Part shown: one piece after another, positions 19,385 to 27,018 of the stretch
How the letters are laid out: the number at the start of each line of letters is the position of its first letter
How positions within the stretch are numbered: the first letter of the stretch is position 1
DNA from: Planctomycetota bacterium
GTDB taxonomy: Bacteria; Planctomycetota; Planctomycetia; Pirellulales; Pirellulaceae
Direction of reading: 5' to 3'
Length of the DNA: 33,755 nucleotides
Assembly (NCBI GenBank): GCA_029977825.1
Contig: JAPOKD010000005.1
Coordinates: forward strand, 1 to 33,755
The notes under the pieces: model-generated
The model's database searches: none
Seen by the model: only the letters and a program-made list of their open reading frames with translations
What the model was told of the DNA's origin: nothing
Translations under genes and position numbers: made by a program

Positions 19385-20931
19385 TGGGCGTTCGATCTGC
19401 ATTTCGCGAGCTGTTCCGTAGAGAAGAGCCCCGTCGTCGCCGCCGCGCTTATGGCGGTGCGAGATTGAGTCGCCTTACGGCTGATTGGGTCACCAGCAGC
19501 ACTAGCGCGGATTCGGAGATCAAGAGCAGCTTTAAGGTGCTGCGGAATCGTGCGCGTCAGCTATGCCGGGATAACGACTACGCAAAGCAAGCGCTGCGGA
19601 GCATTACAAATAATGTGATTGGACACGGCATCAAGCATCAGTCACAGGTGCGGATGCAACGCGGTGGAAAGTTAGATGAGGTGGTGAATGCCCGGATTCA
19701 TGAGGCATGGTTGCACTGGAGCCATAAGAGCCGCTGCGATGTGAGCGGGACTTTGGGATTCCATGACATCGAACGGATGGCTTGTCGGAGCTTGGCGGAG
19801 TCTGGCGAAGTGTTTATCCGTTTCATCCGCCGTCCGTTTGGTGACAGCCGGGTGCCATTGGCCCTGCAGGTGTTGGAGTCGGATTATCTAATCGATGACG
19901 ACGTACCGACTGCCATGAAGGGCAACACGGTGCGAATGGGTATTGAGGTTGATCATTATCTGCGGCCTCAGGCTTATCACTTCTACGCCAACCATCCGGG
20001 TGATGTGTATGCGGGCAACACCCGCACCGCTCGCCGGATCCGAGTGCCGGCTGAAGATGTAATTCATCTGTTCATGCCTGAGCGTCCGGGCCAGACCCGT
20101 GGCGTGACGTGGTTCGCATCGGCATTGATGCGGCTGCACATGCTGCAGGGCTACGAGGAAGCCGAGGTCGTCAGGGCACGCGCCAGCAGCGCATTGATGG
20201 GATTCATCACCAGCCCCGAAGGTGAGCTGATCGGTGATGAGGTGGTCGATGGTGAGCGGGTCTCGCAGTTTGAGCCTGGGGTGTTTAAGTATCTGGACCC
20301 AGGCCAGAGCGTGACGGTGCCTGATATGAATGCGCCTGATGGCCAGCTGGAGCCGTTCACGCGGTCAATGTTGAAGGCTGTGGCGGCTGGCCTGGGAACG
20401 TCTTTTGAATCGGTCAGTAAGGACTTTTCGCAGACCAATTATTCATCCAGCCGGTTGAGCCTGTTGGAAGAGCGCGACACCTATCGGGTGCTTCAGCGGT
20501 TTTTTGTCGAGAACTTCCACCAGATCATTTTTGACAAATGGCTCGACATGGCGGTGTTGAGTGGTGAGCTAAGCCTGCCGGGGTACGAGACCAACCCTGA
20601 GCGATATAAGGCCAGCAAGTGGGTTCCGCGTAGCTGGGAGTGGGTGGATCCGCAGAAAGAAGTCGCGGCATATAAGGCAGCGGTACGGTGCGGCTTCAAG
20701 ACGCTTGGCCAGGTGATCAGTGAGCAGGGCGGTGATTTAGATGATGTGCTGCTGATGCGTCAAGCCGAGTTGGCAATGGCTGATGAGATGGGTCTGGTGT
20801 TGGACACTGATCCAAGCGAAGTGAACGGCGGAGGTGGATCACAGCCAGCGATGGGGTTAGGTTCTGAGCCTGCCTTTAACGAGACTGAGCTGCCAATGGC
20901 AGAGGAGGCTGAGGAAGATGGCGACGATTGA
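19384..20931 (+). CDS. Portal protein, lambda gpB family
   Basis: The 515-residue protein shows the lambda portal pattern: RARQLCRDNDYAKQALRSIT, NNVIGHGIKHQ, the YLIDDDVP and GIEVDHYLRPQAYHFY region, FMPERPGQTRGVTWFASAL and a C-terminal YSSSRLSLLEERDTYRVLQR. Twelve copies would form the ring through which DNA enters and where the tail joins. The last residues are acidic (PMAEEAEEDGDD). It overlaps the start of the protease-capsid gene by 14 bases. Confidence 0.93.
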   Translation: MGVRSAFRELFRREEPRRRRRAYGGARLSRLTADWVTSSTSADSEIKSSFKVLRNRARQLCRDNDYAKQALRSITNNVIGHGIKHQSQVRMQRGGKLDEVVNARIHEAWLHWSHKSRCDVSGTLGFHDIERMACRSLAESGEVFIRFIRRPFGDSRVPLALQVLESDYLIDDDVPTAMKGNTVRMGIEVDHYLRPQAYHFYANHPGDVYAGNTRTARRIRVPAEDVIHLFMPERPGQTRGVTWFASALMRLHMLQGYEEAEVVRARASSALMGFITSPEGELIGDEVVDGERVSQFEPGVFKYLDPGQSVTVPDMNAPDGQLEPFTRSMLKAVAAGLGTSFESVSKDFSQTNYSSSRLSLLEERDTYRVLQRFFVENFHQIIFDKWLDMAVLSGELSLPGYETNPERYKASKWVPRSWEWVDPQKEVAAYKAAVRCGFKTLGQVISEQGGDLDDVLLMRQAELAMADEMGLVLDTDPSEVNGGGGSQPAMGLGSEPAFNETELPMAEEAEEDGDD

Positions 20932-23302
20932 AGGCGTTGAGATTGATCTGATGCCGACTGAAGGCATGAGGGAGGAGGCTCAGCGTTATCGCGATTGGAA
21001 GGCTGATGGTGAGGCTGGCGGCACTGAGGTGGCAGCTAGGCGAGCCAGTCAGATTTTGAGCGGTGATGAGCTGAGCGCCGACACGGTGCTGCAGATGAAC
21101 TCGTTTTTTGCACGCCATGAAGTTGACAAGCAAGCCGAAGGGTTCAGCCCTGGGGAAGATGGTTATCCATCTCCTGGCCGTGTTGCTTGGGCCGCTTGGG
21201 GTGGTGATGCTGGTCAGAGTTGGTCGGAAAGCAAAGCGGATAGAATTAAGGAAATCCAAGATAGAAGTATGGACACGAATCGCGCGGACCCTGGTGAATT
21301 GAGCGTCGGCGATTTTGTCGAATGGCAATCATCTGGTGGGAAATCACAAGGGAAGATTGATCGTATTGAGACTGATGCTCAAATCGACGTCCCTGAGTCA
21401 GATTTCACTATTACCGGGACAGAAGAGAATCCAGCGGCCTTGATTACTGTTTATCGCGAAGGCGATGACGGCTGGGAGGAGACTGATGTGCAGGTTGGTC
21501 ATTTGTTCTCTGCTTTGACCAAAATTGAAAATCTGCGTAGCTTAACTGGTAAGTATCAACGCGCAGAGATGACCACCTTTGACGAGGTGGAAGATCGGAC
21601 TTATGAGTTTCCGTTCAGCTCTGAATACCCTGTTGCCCGGTATTTCGGCAATGAGATTCTGAGTCATGAAATCGATGCTGCAGATTTCAGTCGCTTGAAT
21701 GATGGAGCGCCATTGCTGTTCAACCACAATCCCGATCGTGTGATTGGTGTTGTCGAGCGTGCATATATGGACAAGAAGAAAAAGCGCGGATATGCGCGGG
21801 TGCGGTTTAGCCGCAATCCATTCGCTCAGGAAGTCTTGAGCGACGTGAAAGATGGCGTTCTTCGGAACGTATCTTTTGGCTATTCCATTGACAAAATGGA
21901 AGAGCGAGAAGGTGGCGATTTTGTCGCCACTTCTTGGGCTCCTTATGAAGTAAGCGTTGTTTCCGTGCCGGCTGACCCCGGCGTAGGAATCGGGCGATCT
22001 TTAGAGGAGCCCGAAACCAAACCCGCTGCCTCGGCAGCACCATCCACTGATCCCATTCCTGCAATGGAAAACACCACCCCCGATATGGAAGTGGTGCGGG
22101 CCGAGGCCGTTGAGGCTGAGCGCACCCGCATCGCAGAAGTGACCAGCCTGTGCTCGAAGCACGGCATGGAAGATTTGGGCCGTCAGCTGGTCGAATCTGG
22201 TCGTTCTATCGACGAGGCTCGCGCTGCTGTGCTCGACAAACTCAACATCAAAGAAGAGCCTGTGACCATGCAAGCCGCTGAAATCGGCCTGAGCGAAAAG
22301 GAAGCCCGCAGCTTCTCCTTCCTCCGTGCCATCAACTATCTCGCCAACCCCACCGACCGCGCAGCACGCGAGGCCGCTGGATTTGAAATCGAAGCTTCTG
22401 AGGCTGCAGCCGCCAAGCTCGGCCGCACTTCCCGCGGCATCACCATCCCAATGGATGTGATGACCCGCGATCTGAACGTCGGCACTGCAACTGCTGGCGG
22501 CAATCTGGTGGAAACTCAACTGGATTCCGCCAACTTCATTGATCTGCTGCGGAACGCTTCCGCTCTGGATCAAGCTGGCGCAACTGTGCTGACTGGCCTG
22601 ACCGGCAACGTCAACATCCCCCGCCAGTCCGGTGCTGCTACCGCTTATTGGGTCGCTGAGTCTGGCTCACCTACCGAGTCGCAGCAGACCATTGATCAAA
22701 TCAGCCTGACGCCTAAAACCTGCGGCGCCTTCACTGATTACAGCCGCAAGCTGATGATCCAGTCCTCCATTGATGTGGAGAACATGGTCCGCAACGATCT
22801 AGCCCGTGTGCTGGCTCTTGAGATCGACCGCGTTGGTCTTTATGGCTCCGGGTCTTCTAACCAGCCTTTGGGTCTGAAGGACACCACCGGCGTGCTGACC
22901 GAAGACTTCGCAGCTGACACCCCGACATTCGCTGAGGTGGTCGCTCTTGAGTCTGACGTCTCCGGCGCCAACGCTCTGCTGGGCAGCCCTGTATACCTGA
23001 TGAATTCCGCAATGCGCGGAAACCTGAAGACCAAGGCAAAGGATTCTGGCTCGGGTCTGTTTGTCATGGAAGGCGGCTTGGTGAATGGTTATGAGGGCGT
23101 GCTCTCTAATCAGGTCGCCTCTGGTGATCTGTGGTTCGGCAACTTCGCTGATCTGATCATCGGCTATTTCTCTGGCCTTGATCTGATGGTTGATCCTTAC
23201 ACCGGCAGCACTTCCGGCACCATCCGCGTGGTGGCTCTGCAGGATGTAGACATCGCCGTTCGTCATCCCGAGAGCTTCAGCCGCGGTAACAACACCCTCT
23301 GA
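20918..23302 (+). CDS. Fused prohead protease and HK97-fold major capsid protein
   Basis: This 794-residue polyprotein has five parts. Residues ~15-105 are an N-terminal domain (GGTEVAARRASQILSGDELS, RHEVDKQAEGF, WAAWGGDAG). Residues ~125-205 are a Tudor-like DUF2945-type domain (LSVGDFVEWQSSGGKSQGKI). Residues ~215-370 are an S78 protease with His in LLFNHNPD (~268), Ser in RNVSFGYS (~317) and Glu in YEVSVVS (~343). A Pro/Ala linker and helical scaffold segment follow to ~470. The HK97 shell protein fills the rest (NLVETQLDSANFIDLLRNAS, YGSGSSNQPLG). Self-cleavage must release the shell protein, probably near the scaffold/shell border. Confidence 0.92.
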   Translation: MATIEGVEIDLMPTEGMREEAQRYRDWKADGEAGGTEVAARRASQILSGDELSADTVLQMNSFFARHEVDKQAEGFSPGEDGYPSPGRVAWAAWGGDAGQSWSESKADRIKEIQDRSMDTNRADPGELSVGDFVEWQSSGGKSQGKIDRIETDAQIDVPESDFTITGTEENPAALITVYREGDDGWEETDVQVGHLFSALTKIENLRSLTGKYQRAEMTTFDEVEDRTYEFPFSSEYPVARYFGNEILSHEIDAADFSRLNDGAPLLFNHNPDRVIGVVERAYMDKKKKRGYARVRFSRNPFAQEVLSDVKDGVLRNVSFGYSIDKMEEREGGDFVATSWAPYEVSVVSVPADPGVGIGRSLEEPETKPAASAAPSTDPIPAMENTTPDMEVVRAEAVEAERTRIAEVTSLCSKHGMEDLGRQLVESGRSIDEARAAVLDKLNIKEEPVTMQAAEIGLSEKEARSFSFLRAINYLANPTDRAAREAAGFEIEASEAAAAKLGRTSRGITIPMDVMTRDLNVGTATAGGNLVETQLDSANFIDLLRNASALDQAGATVLTGLTGNVNIPRQSGAATAYWVAESGSPTESQQTIDQISLTPKTCGAFTDYSRKLMIQSSIDVENMVRNDLARVLALEIDRVGLYGSGSSNQPLGLKDTTGVLTEDFAADTPTFAEVVALESDVSGANALLGSPVYLMNSAMRGNLKTKAKDSGSGLFVMEGGLVNGYEGVLSNQVASGDLWFGNFADLIIGYFSGLDLMVDPYTGSTSGTIRVVALQDVDIAVRHPESFSRGNNTL

Positions 23303-23304
23303 TC

Positions 23305-23541
23305 ATGAAAATCCAGATCCGTAAGCAGACAACGCTGTCGGGTCAGGTTGTCAGAGTTGGGGAAGTTCATGATGCTTCCCCCTCTGATGGCAATTTTCTG
23401 ATCGGCATCGGTTTCGCAATCTTGGCCCCTGAAAAGGAGCCTGAAGCACCCAAACCCAAATCAAAACGCCGGAGGAATCCAACCAATGACCATCCAGAAT
23501 CTGGGGACCAAAACCACGCTCCTGTCGCTCTCGGCAAGTGA
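23305..23541 (+). CDS. Small post-capsid protein, 78 aa
   Basis: The N-terminal half (MKIQIRKQTTLSGQVVRVGE, ending LIGIGFAI) is a short beta domain seen in small proteins after major capsid genes in many siphoviruses. The C-terminal half is a Pro/Lys/Arg-rich tail (EAPKPKSKRRRNPTNDHPES) that overlaps the next gene by 56 bases in another frame. The head is convincing, while the tail composition reflects the overlap. A head-completion or capsid accessory role is inferred from position. Confidence 0.7.
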   Translation: MKIQIRKQTTLSGQVVRVGEVHDASPSDGNFLIGIGFAILAPEKEPEAPKPKSKRRRNPTNDHPESGDQNHAPVALGK

Positions 23542-23863
23542 TGTGGTTACTGCAAGTGCTAACCGCACTGGCGTCGATCTCGTTGACTACGAGGGCGACA
23601 TTATGGCCGTTCTTGATGCTGAGGCCGGTGGCGCTGGCATCACCTACGCCGTAAAAATCCAAGACTCCGCAGATAACAGCACCTTTGCTGATGTCTCTGG
23701 TCTGGCCTTTACGACTACGACTGCCAACACCGCACTAACTGAGACCCTTCGCATTAACAGCGATGAGGTCAAGCGCTACATCCGCGCCGTCATCACCGTT
23801 GCTGGTGGTACTGGGGCAGGTGCTCTTAGCGTTGTTGCTCTCGGCTCTAAAAAGTACGGCTGA
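23486..23863 (+). CDS. Head decoration-type structural protein, 125 aa
   Basis: The sequence is rich in Ala, Thr and Gly with alternating strands (MTIQNLGTKTTLLSLSASDV, then ITYAVKIQDSADNSTFADVS). It looks like an Ig-like beta-sandwich in which the KIQDSADNSTFADV strand pair is common to phage decoration and minor capsid proteins. It has no cysteines. The position between capsid and head-tail joining genes favours a shell-surface or stabilising role. The start lies within the previous gene; AGGAAT about 12 bases upstream is a moderate Shine-Dalgarno. Confidence 0.6.
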   Translation: MTIQNLGTKTTLLSLSASDVVTASANRTGVDLVDYEGDIMAVLDAEAGGAGITYAVKIQDSADNSTFADVSGLAFTTTTANTALTETLRINSDEVKRYIRAVITVAGGTGAGALSVVALGSKKYG

Positions 23864-23865
23864 TC

Positions 23866-24144
23866 ATGGCAATCACTGAGGATCTCGACGTTTTTATGGC
23901 TGACTTTGGCGTTAGCTGCACAGCTGGCGCCACAACTGCCAAAGGAATTCTCGACATGCCCGGTGAGGTGGTGGCTGGGGGGATGGTCTTGTCAACGGAC
24001 TATTCCCTCACCACTCGTTTTTCAAATTTTGGAACACTTATTAGTGGTGACTCGATCACCGTTGATGGAACTGCTTACACCGTAAGAGAGAACCGCCCTA
24101 TCGGCGACGGCAAATTCGTCGAGATCTCATTGCAGAAAACCTAA
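23866..24144 (+). CDS. Head-tail joining protein, lambda gpFII-like
   Basis: This 92-residue protein fits the gpFII/head-tail attachment fold: an initial FMADFGVSCTAGATTAKGIL, a strand-rich middle, then GDSITVDGTAYTVRENRPIG and DGKFVEISLQKT. The C-terminal pattern 'GDxITVDGxxYxVRE...DGxFVEIxL' is the strongest sign. Gene order (after capsid, before the tail terminator) matches. The stop overlaps the ATG of the next gene (TAATG). Confidence 0.78.
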   Translation: MAITEDLDVFMADFGVSCTAGATTAKGILDMPGEVVAGGMVLSTDYSLTTRFSNFGTLISGDSITVDGTAYTVRENRPIGDGKFVEISLQKT

Positions 24145-24779
24145 TGGCCATTCAAAAAGTTGACAGTCGAGCGGGTTGGGCAGCTAGGAACCCTCTGCTG
24201 CTGTCAGGTGAAATTGGCCTTGAGGAAGAGACTGGCAATCAAAAAATCGGGAATGGTCGCCAGGAGTGGAACAGGCTCCAGTATTTCGGCAGCCCTGGTT
24301 ATTGGGCTGAGTTCTCAAGCGATACAGATCAAACGACAACGGCAGACACGCCTACAGAGGTCACGTTCAACAAAGCAAATGAAGACAACATTGGCGTCAA
24401 GGTGATTTCTGACAGCAGGCTGACGATTGACCATCCAGGTGTTTACGTTTTTGAGATCAATCTGCAGCTCTCAAATAACGACACGCAAATCCATGATGTG
24501 CATTTCTGGCTGCGTAAAAACAATGCCGGCGATGCAGGCAACTTGGATTTAACGACGAACGTTGCCAGTGTGATTGAAAAGCATGGCGGCATCCAAGGCG
24601 CAAATAATTTGCTGCTTGACCATACCCTCAAGCTTGCGACCGGGGACTACATCCAAATCATGTGGGCGCCTACAGACGCCAACATTTCACTGAAAGCAGG
24701 AGCTGCAGGATCTAGTCCTTACGTCCGGCCTTCAAGACCTAGCGTGGTTTGCAACGTCTTTCAGATTGCTGGGGCCTAG
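24144..24779 (+). CDS. Possible head fibre: fibre-type N-terminal domain plus C1q-like jelly roll
   Basis: Residues 8-45 (WAARNPLLLSGEIGLEEETG, then NQKIGNGRQEWNRLQYF) closely match the N-terminal domain of this phage's own tail fibre (NPTLLTGELGYETDTGKFKI), a domain found in Mtd-type and other phage adhesins. The remaining 160 residues are a single beta jelly roll of C1q/TNF type (ISDSRLTIDHPGVYVFEINL, TGDYIQIMWAPTDANI). It is encoded among head-completion genes rather than with the fibre. A capsid-bound fibre or accessory adhesin is the best inference. The stop region overlaps the upstream part of the next track ORF but not its chosen start. Confidence 0.65.
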   Translation: MAIQKVDSRAGWAARNPLLLSGEIGLEEETGNQKIGNGRQEWNRLQYFGSPGYWAEFSSDTDQTTTADTPTEVTFNKANEDNIGVKVISDSRLTIDHPGVYVFEINLQLSNNDTQIHDVHFWLRKNNAGDAGNLDLTTNVASVIEKHGGIQGANNLLLDHTLKLATGDYIQIMWAPTDANISLKAGAAGSSPYVRPSRPSVVCNVFQIAGA

Positions 24780-24781
24780 TC

Positions 24782-25207
24782 ATGACGACAAAGCGCGAAT
24801 CAATCCTGGCTGATATTGCCTCAAGCCTTGCAGGCACGGTCCAGGTAGGCTCGCGCATCTATCGCAGCCGTGTTGTGCCGCTGGCCCGTGGGGAAAGCCC
24901 GGCCATTGTTATTGAGCCCATCAGCGATACGGCTGAACAGGTCACAGCATTACCAACGCTTGACTGGAGCTTGACGGTGAGAGTTTCAGTGATTGTTCGC
25001 AGCGCTGTTCCTGATCAAGCTGCTGATCCGATTATTGAAGACATGCACTCGAAAATTGTCTCAGATTTGACGCTCGGCGGTTATGCGATCGATGTCCAGC
25101 CGCAATCAGTCAACTTTGAGCTAGTTGAAGCTGACCAGCCTGCTGGTGTGATCTCTTGCGATTATGTTGTCCGCTATCGGACATCAGTGTCAGACTTGAG
25201 TAGTTAA
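24782..25207 (+). CDS. Tail terminator, lambda gpU-like
   Basis: The start is the ATG giving MTTKRESILADIASSLAGTV rather than the longer track start. The pattern RIYRSRVVPLARGESPAIVI, WSLTVRVSVIVR and CDYVVRYRTSVSDLSS matches the gpU/tail terminator fold, which caps the tail tube and docks it to the head. The 141-residue length is close to lambda gpU (131). Its place between head-tail joining and tail tube genes agrees. Confidence 0.82.
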   Translation: MTTKRESILADIASSLAGTVQVGSRIYRSRVVPLARGESPAIVIEPISDTAEQVTALPTLDWSLTVRVSVIVRSAVPDQAADPIIEDMHSKIVSDLTLGGYAIDVQPQSVNFELVEADQPAGVISCDYVVRYRTSVSDLSS

Positions 25208-25219
25208 GGCATCGCTACG

Positions 25220-25387
25220 ATGGAAAGTGAAAACAACGGGCAAGGCGGCTCTTACCTGCTGAACCCAAAAACTGGCAAACGGACGCTGTTACAGCGGACT
25301 GAGCCAGCCTCTCTCTCTCATCCCTTGCCTGAGGATCTGAACAATGAGCGTGAAATCTCGGAAGCGCCTGTTAAGGGCAAAAATTGA
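25220..25387 (+). CDS. 55-aa small protein overlapping the tail tube gene
   Basis: The ORF track missed this gene. It begins MESENNGQGGSYLLNPKTGK and continues RTLLQRTEPASLSHPLPEDL. The core GGSYLLNPKTGKRTLLQRTEP looks like a short protein seen between terminator and tube genes in related siphoviruses; I cannot assign a function. It fills the 136-base gap between gpU-like and tube genes and overlaps the tube start by 44 bases, which favours translational coupling. Confidence 0.6.
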   Translation: MESENNGQGGSYLLNPKTGKRTLLQRTEPASLSHPLPEDLNNEREISEAPVKGKN

Positions 25388-26273
25388 ATCAACCTATGGG
25401 ACCGATCCGACGCCTGCTGGCACTGATGCAGTTTTGGTTCGCAGCTTAGAGGTTACTCCGCTGCAATCTGATGTCGTTGAGCGGGAACTGATCCGCCCCT
25501 ATTTCGGCAACTTTGAGCAACTGCTGGCCAATCAACACGTTGAGATCACCTTTGAAGTTGAGCTGGCTGGTTCCGGCACTGCAGGCACTGCACCAAAGTG
25601 GGGGCCAATCTTCCGCGCTTGCGGGATGGGTGAAACCATCGTGGCATCGACATCTGTCACTTATGCACCGGTGAGCAGCAGCCTAGAAAGCTGCACGATT
25701 TATTTTGATAATGACGGGATCCTTCATAAGATCACCGGCTGTCGGGGTTCTTATTCAATGACCTGCGAGGTCAACGAAATTCCTGTCATCAGCTTCACGA
25801 TGATGGGCATTTACAATGCACCCACTGACACGGCGTTGCCTACCGCGACCTATACGGATCAAGCGTCTCCGCTTCTGTTCCGCACTGGCAACACCAGCAG
25901 CTTTTCAATCTTCAGCTACAGCGGGATTCTGCAGTCGATCAGTCTTGATATGGCGAATGAGACCGTCTATCGCGAATTGATCGGCGCCACCAAGGAAGTG
26001 CTGATCACTGATCGCAAGCCAGCCGGTGAAGTTGTGGTCGAAGCTGTGAGTCTCGCTACTCATGATTTCTTCACTGATGCAACCAGCACCAGTACCGGTG
26101 GCTTGTCGTTTACACATGGGACAAGTGCTGGCAACATTGTGGCATTCAGCTCCCCTCAAACCGATCTTGGCGCTCCAAGCTATTCGGATCAGGATGGCAT
26201 TCAGATGATCACCCTGCCCTATACAGCAACGCCGTCATCAGGCAATGATGAGCTGACGTTTACCTTCACCTGA
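25344..26273 (+). CDS. Major tail tube protein
   Basis: This 309-residue protein begins MSVKSRKRLLRAKIESTYGT, the start used by many siphovirus tube proteins of the gpV class. It continues with a beta-rich core (VERELIRPYFGNFEQLLANQ, WGPIFRACGMGE, GCRGSYSMTCEVNEIPVIS). The C-terminal third (LSFTHGTSAGNIVAFSSPQT) is an extra beta domain that may decorate the tube. Hexamers stack around the tape measure. The gene order terminator, tube, chaperone, tape measure confirms the call. Confidence 0.9.
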   Translation: MSVKSRKRLLRAKIESTYGTDPTPAGTDAVLVRSLEVTPLQSDVVERELIRPYFGNFEQLLANQHVEITFEVELAGSGTAGTAPKWGPIFRACGMGETIVASTSVTYAPVSSSLESCTIYFDNDGILHKITGCRGSYSMTCEVNEIPVISFTMMGIYNAPTDTALPTATYTDQASPLLFRTGNTSSFSIFSYSGILQSISLDMANETVYRELIGATKEVLITDRKPAGEVVVEAVSLATHDFFTDATSTSTGGLSFTHGTSAGNIVAFSSPQTDLGAPSYSDQDGIQMITLPYTATPSSGNDELTFTFT

Positions 26274-26278
26274 TCTTC

Positions 26279-26650
26279 ATGGCTTTTGTCCTCAGTCAAT
26301 CTGATTCCTACACTTGGCCCGTCACCTTGGTGATTCCTGTTGATGGGGGACGGCGTGAAAAACACAGCTTTGATGCTGAGTTCAAACGCCTTCCTCAAAC
26401 GCGTATCAATCAGATTGTTAGGCAGGCGAAAGGAATCAGCGAGGACGGCTCTGATGAGTCTGTAATGCTTGAGGATCAAGCAGCCTGCGCTGAGCTTTTG
26501 GTCGGTTGGTCAAACGTTGTTGATGATGCTGGTGAGCAAGTACCCTTTAGTGCTAAAGCTCTCGCGCAGCTGTTAGAACTGCCGACTATAGCGGCGCAAA
26601 TTATCCGCGCATGGTCTGAAAGTCTTGAGGTCGCAAAAAGAAAAAACTGA
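26279..26650 (+). CDS. Tail assembly chaperone, gpG-like
   Basis: This 123-residue protein (MAFVLSQSDSYTWPVTLVIP, later SFDAEFKRLPQTRINQIVRQ) is the gpG equivalent, which coats the tape measure during tail assembly. FDAEFKRL is the typical first-strand motif. The frame ends AGA AAA AAC TGA, where A AAA AAC is the classic -1 slippery heptamer in the correct phase, so part of the product continues into the next frame as a gpGT-like fusion. Confidence 0.9.
   Translation: MAFVLSQSDSYTWPVTLVIPVDGGRREKHSFDAEFKRLPQTRINQIVRQAKGISEDGSDESVMLEDQAACAELLVGWSNVVDDAGEQVPFSAKALAQLLELPTIAAQIIRAWSESLEVAKRKN
26641..26650 (+). promoter_or_regulatory. Programmed -1 frameshift site A AAA AAC TGA
   Basis: The heptamer is in the X XXY YYZ phase of the gpG-like gene, followed directly by its stop. 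After slippage, CTG ACT GGC opens the T frame, which runs without a stop to the end of the DUF1799-like region. This reproduces the lambda G/GT arrangement. Confidence 0.88.
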
Positions 26651-27015
26651 CTGGCGCTGTTGATCATTGGTTCAAAGATGAGAGCAGCGCAAACGACGAG
26701 CTAAGACGTGATGCCGAACGGCTCAACATTGATTTGCCGGGTCATTTGTTTGAGTCAAGCAACTTTGAGATATGGCCAGAGAATGTTGAAGCTTTCTCAA
26801 TGTTCATGCGTTGTCAGACTCAATGGAGGCCTGGTCCAAACGGCATGATTGGCCTTGATTATGGCGTGGTGCTGCAGCTTTGCCCCCTTTATGATGTAGA
26901 AGATCAAAAAGCTGTTCTCGAAGATTTGCAGATCATGGAAGGCCATGCACTTCAACTGATCGCAGAAGCTGCAGAGAAGCAGCAAAAAGCAGCACAACGC
27001 AAGGGGAAGCGCTGA
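26647..27015 (+). CDS. Frameshift extension of the tail chaperone (gpT-like, DUF1799-like)
   Basis: The -1 frame runs from the slippery site with LTGAVDHWFKDESSANDELR, then the DUF1799-type section FSMFMRCQTQWRPGPNGMIG with LDYGVVLQL, and a helical end. The track starts it at an internal TTG, but the frame is open back to the heptamer, so it is best read as the T part of a G-T fusion of about 245 residues. The fusion protein recruits tail tube subunits to the tape measure. It ends just before the tape measure gene. Confidence 0.88.
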   Translation: MTGAVDHWFKDESSANDELRRDAERLNIDLPGHLFESSNFEIWPENVEAFSMFMRCQTQWRPGPNGMIGLDYGVVLQLCPLYDVEDQKAVLEDLQIMEGHALQLIAEAAEKQQKAAQRKGKR

Positions 27016-27018
27016 CCC

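Noticed and set aside
22001-23266. Long antisense ORFs opposite the major capsid region (190 and 155 aa)
   Set aside because: They lie fully opposite a strongly supported structural gene, have odd His/Gly-rich composition and no start signals. They are by-products of codon bias on the coding strand.
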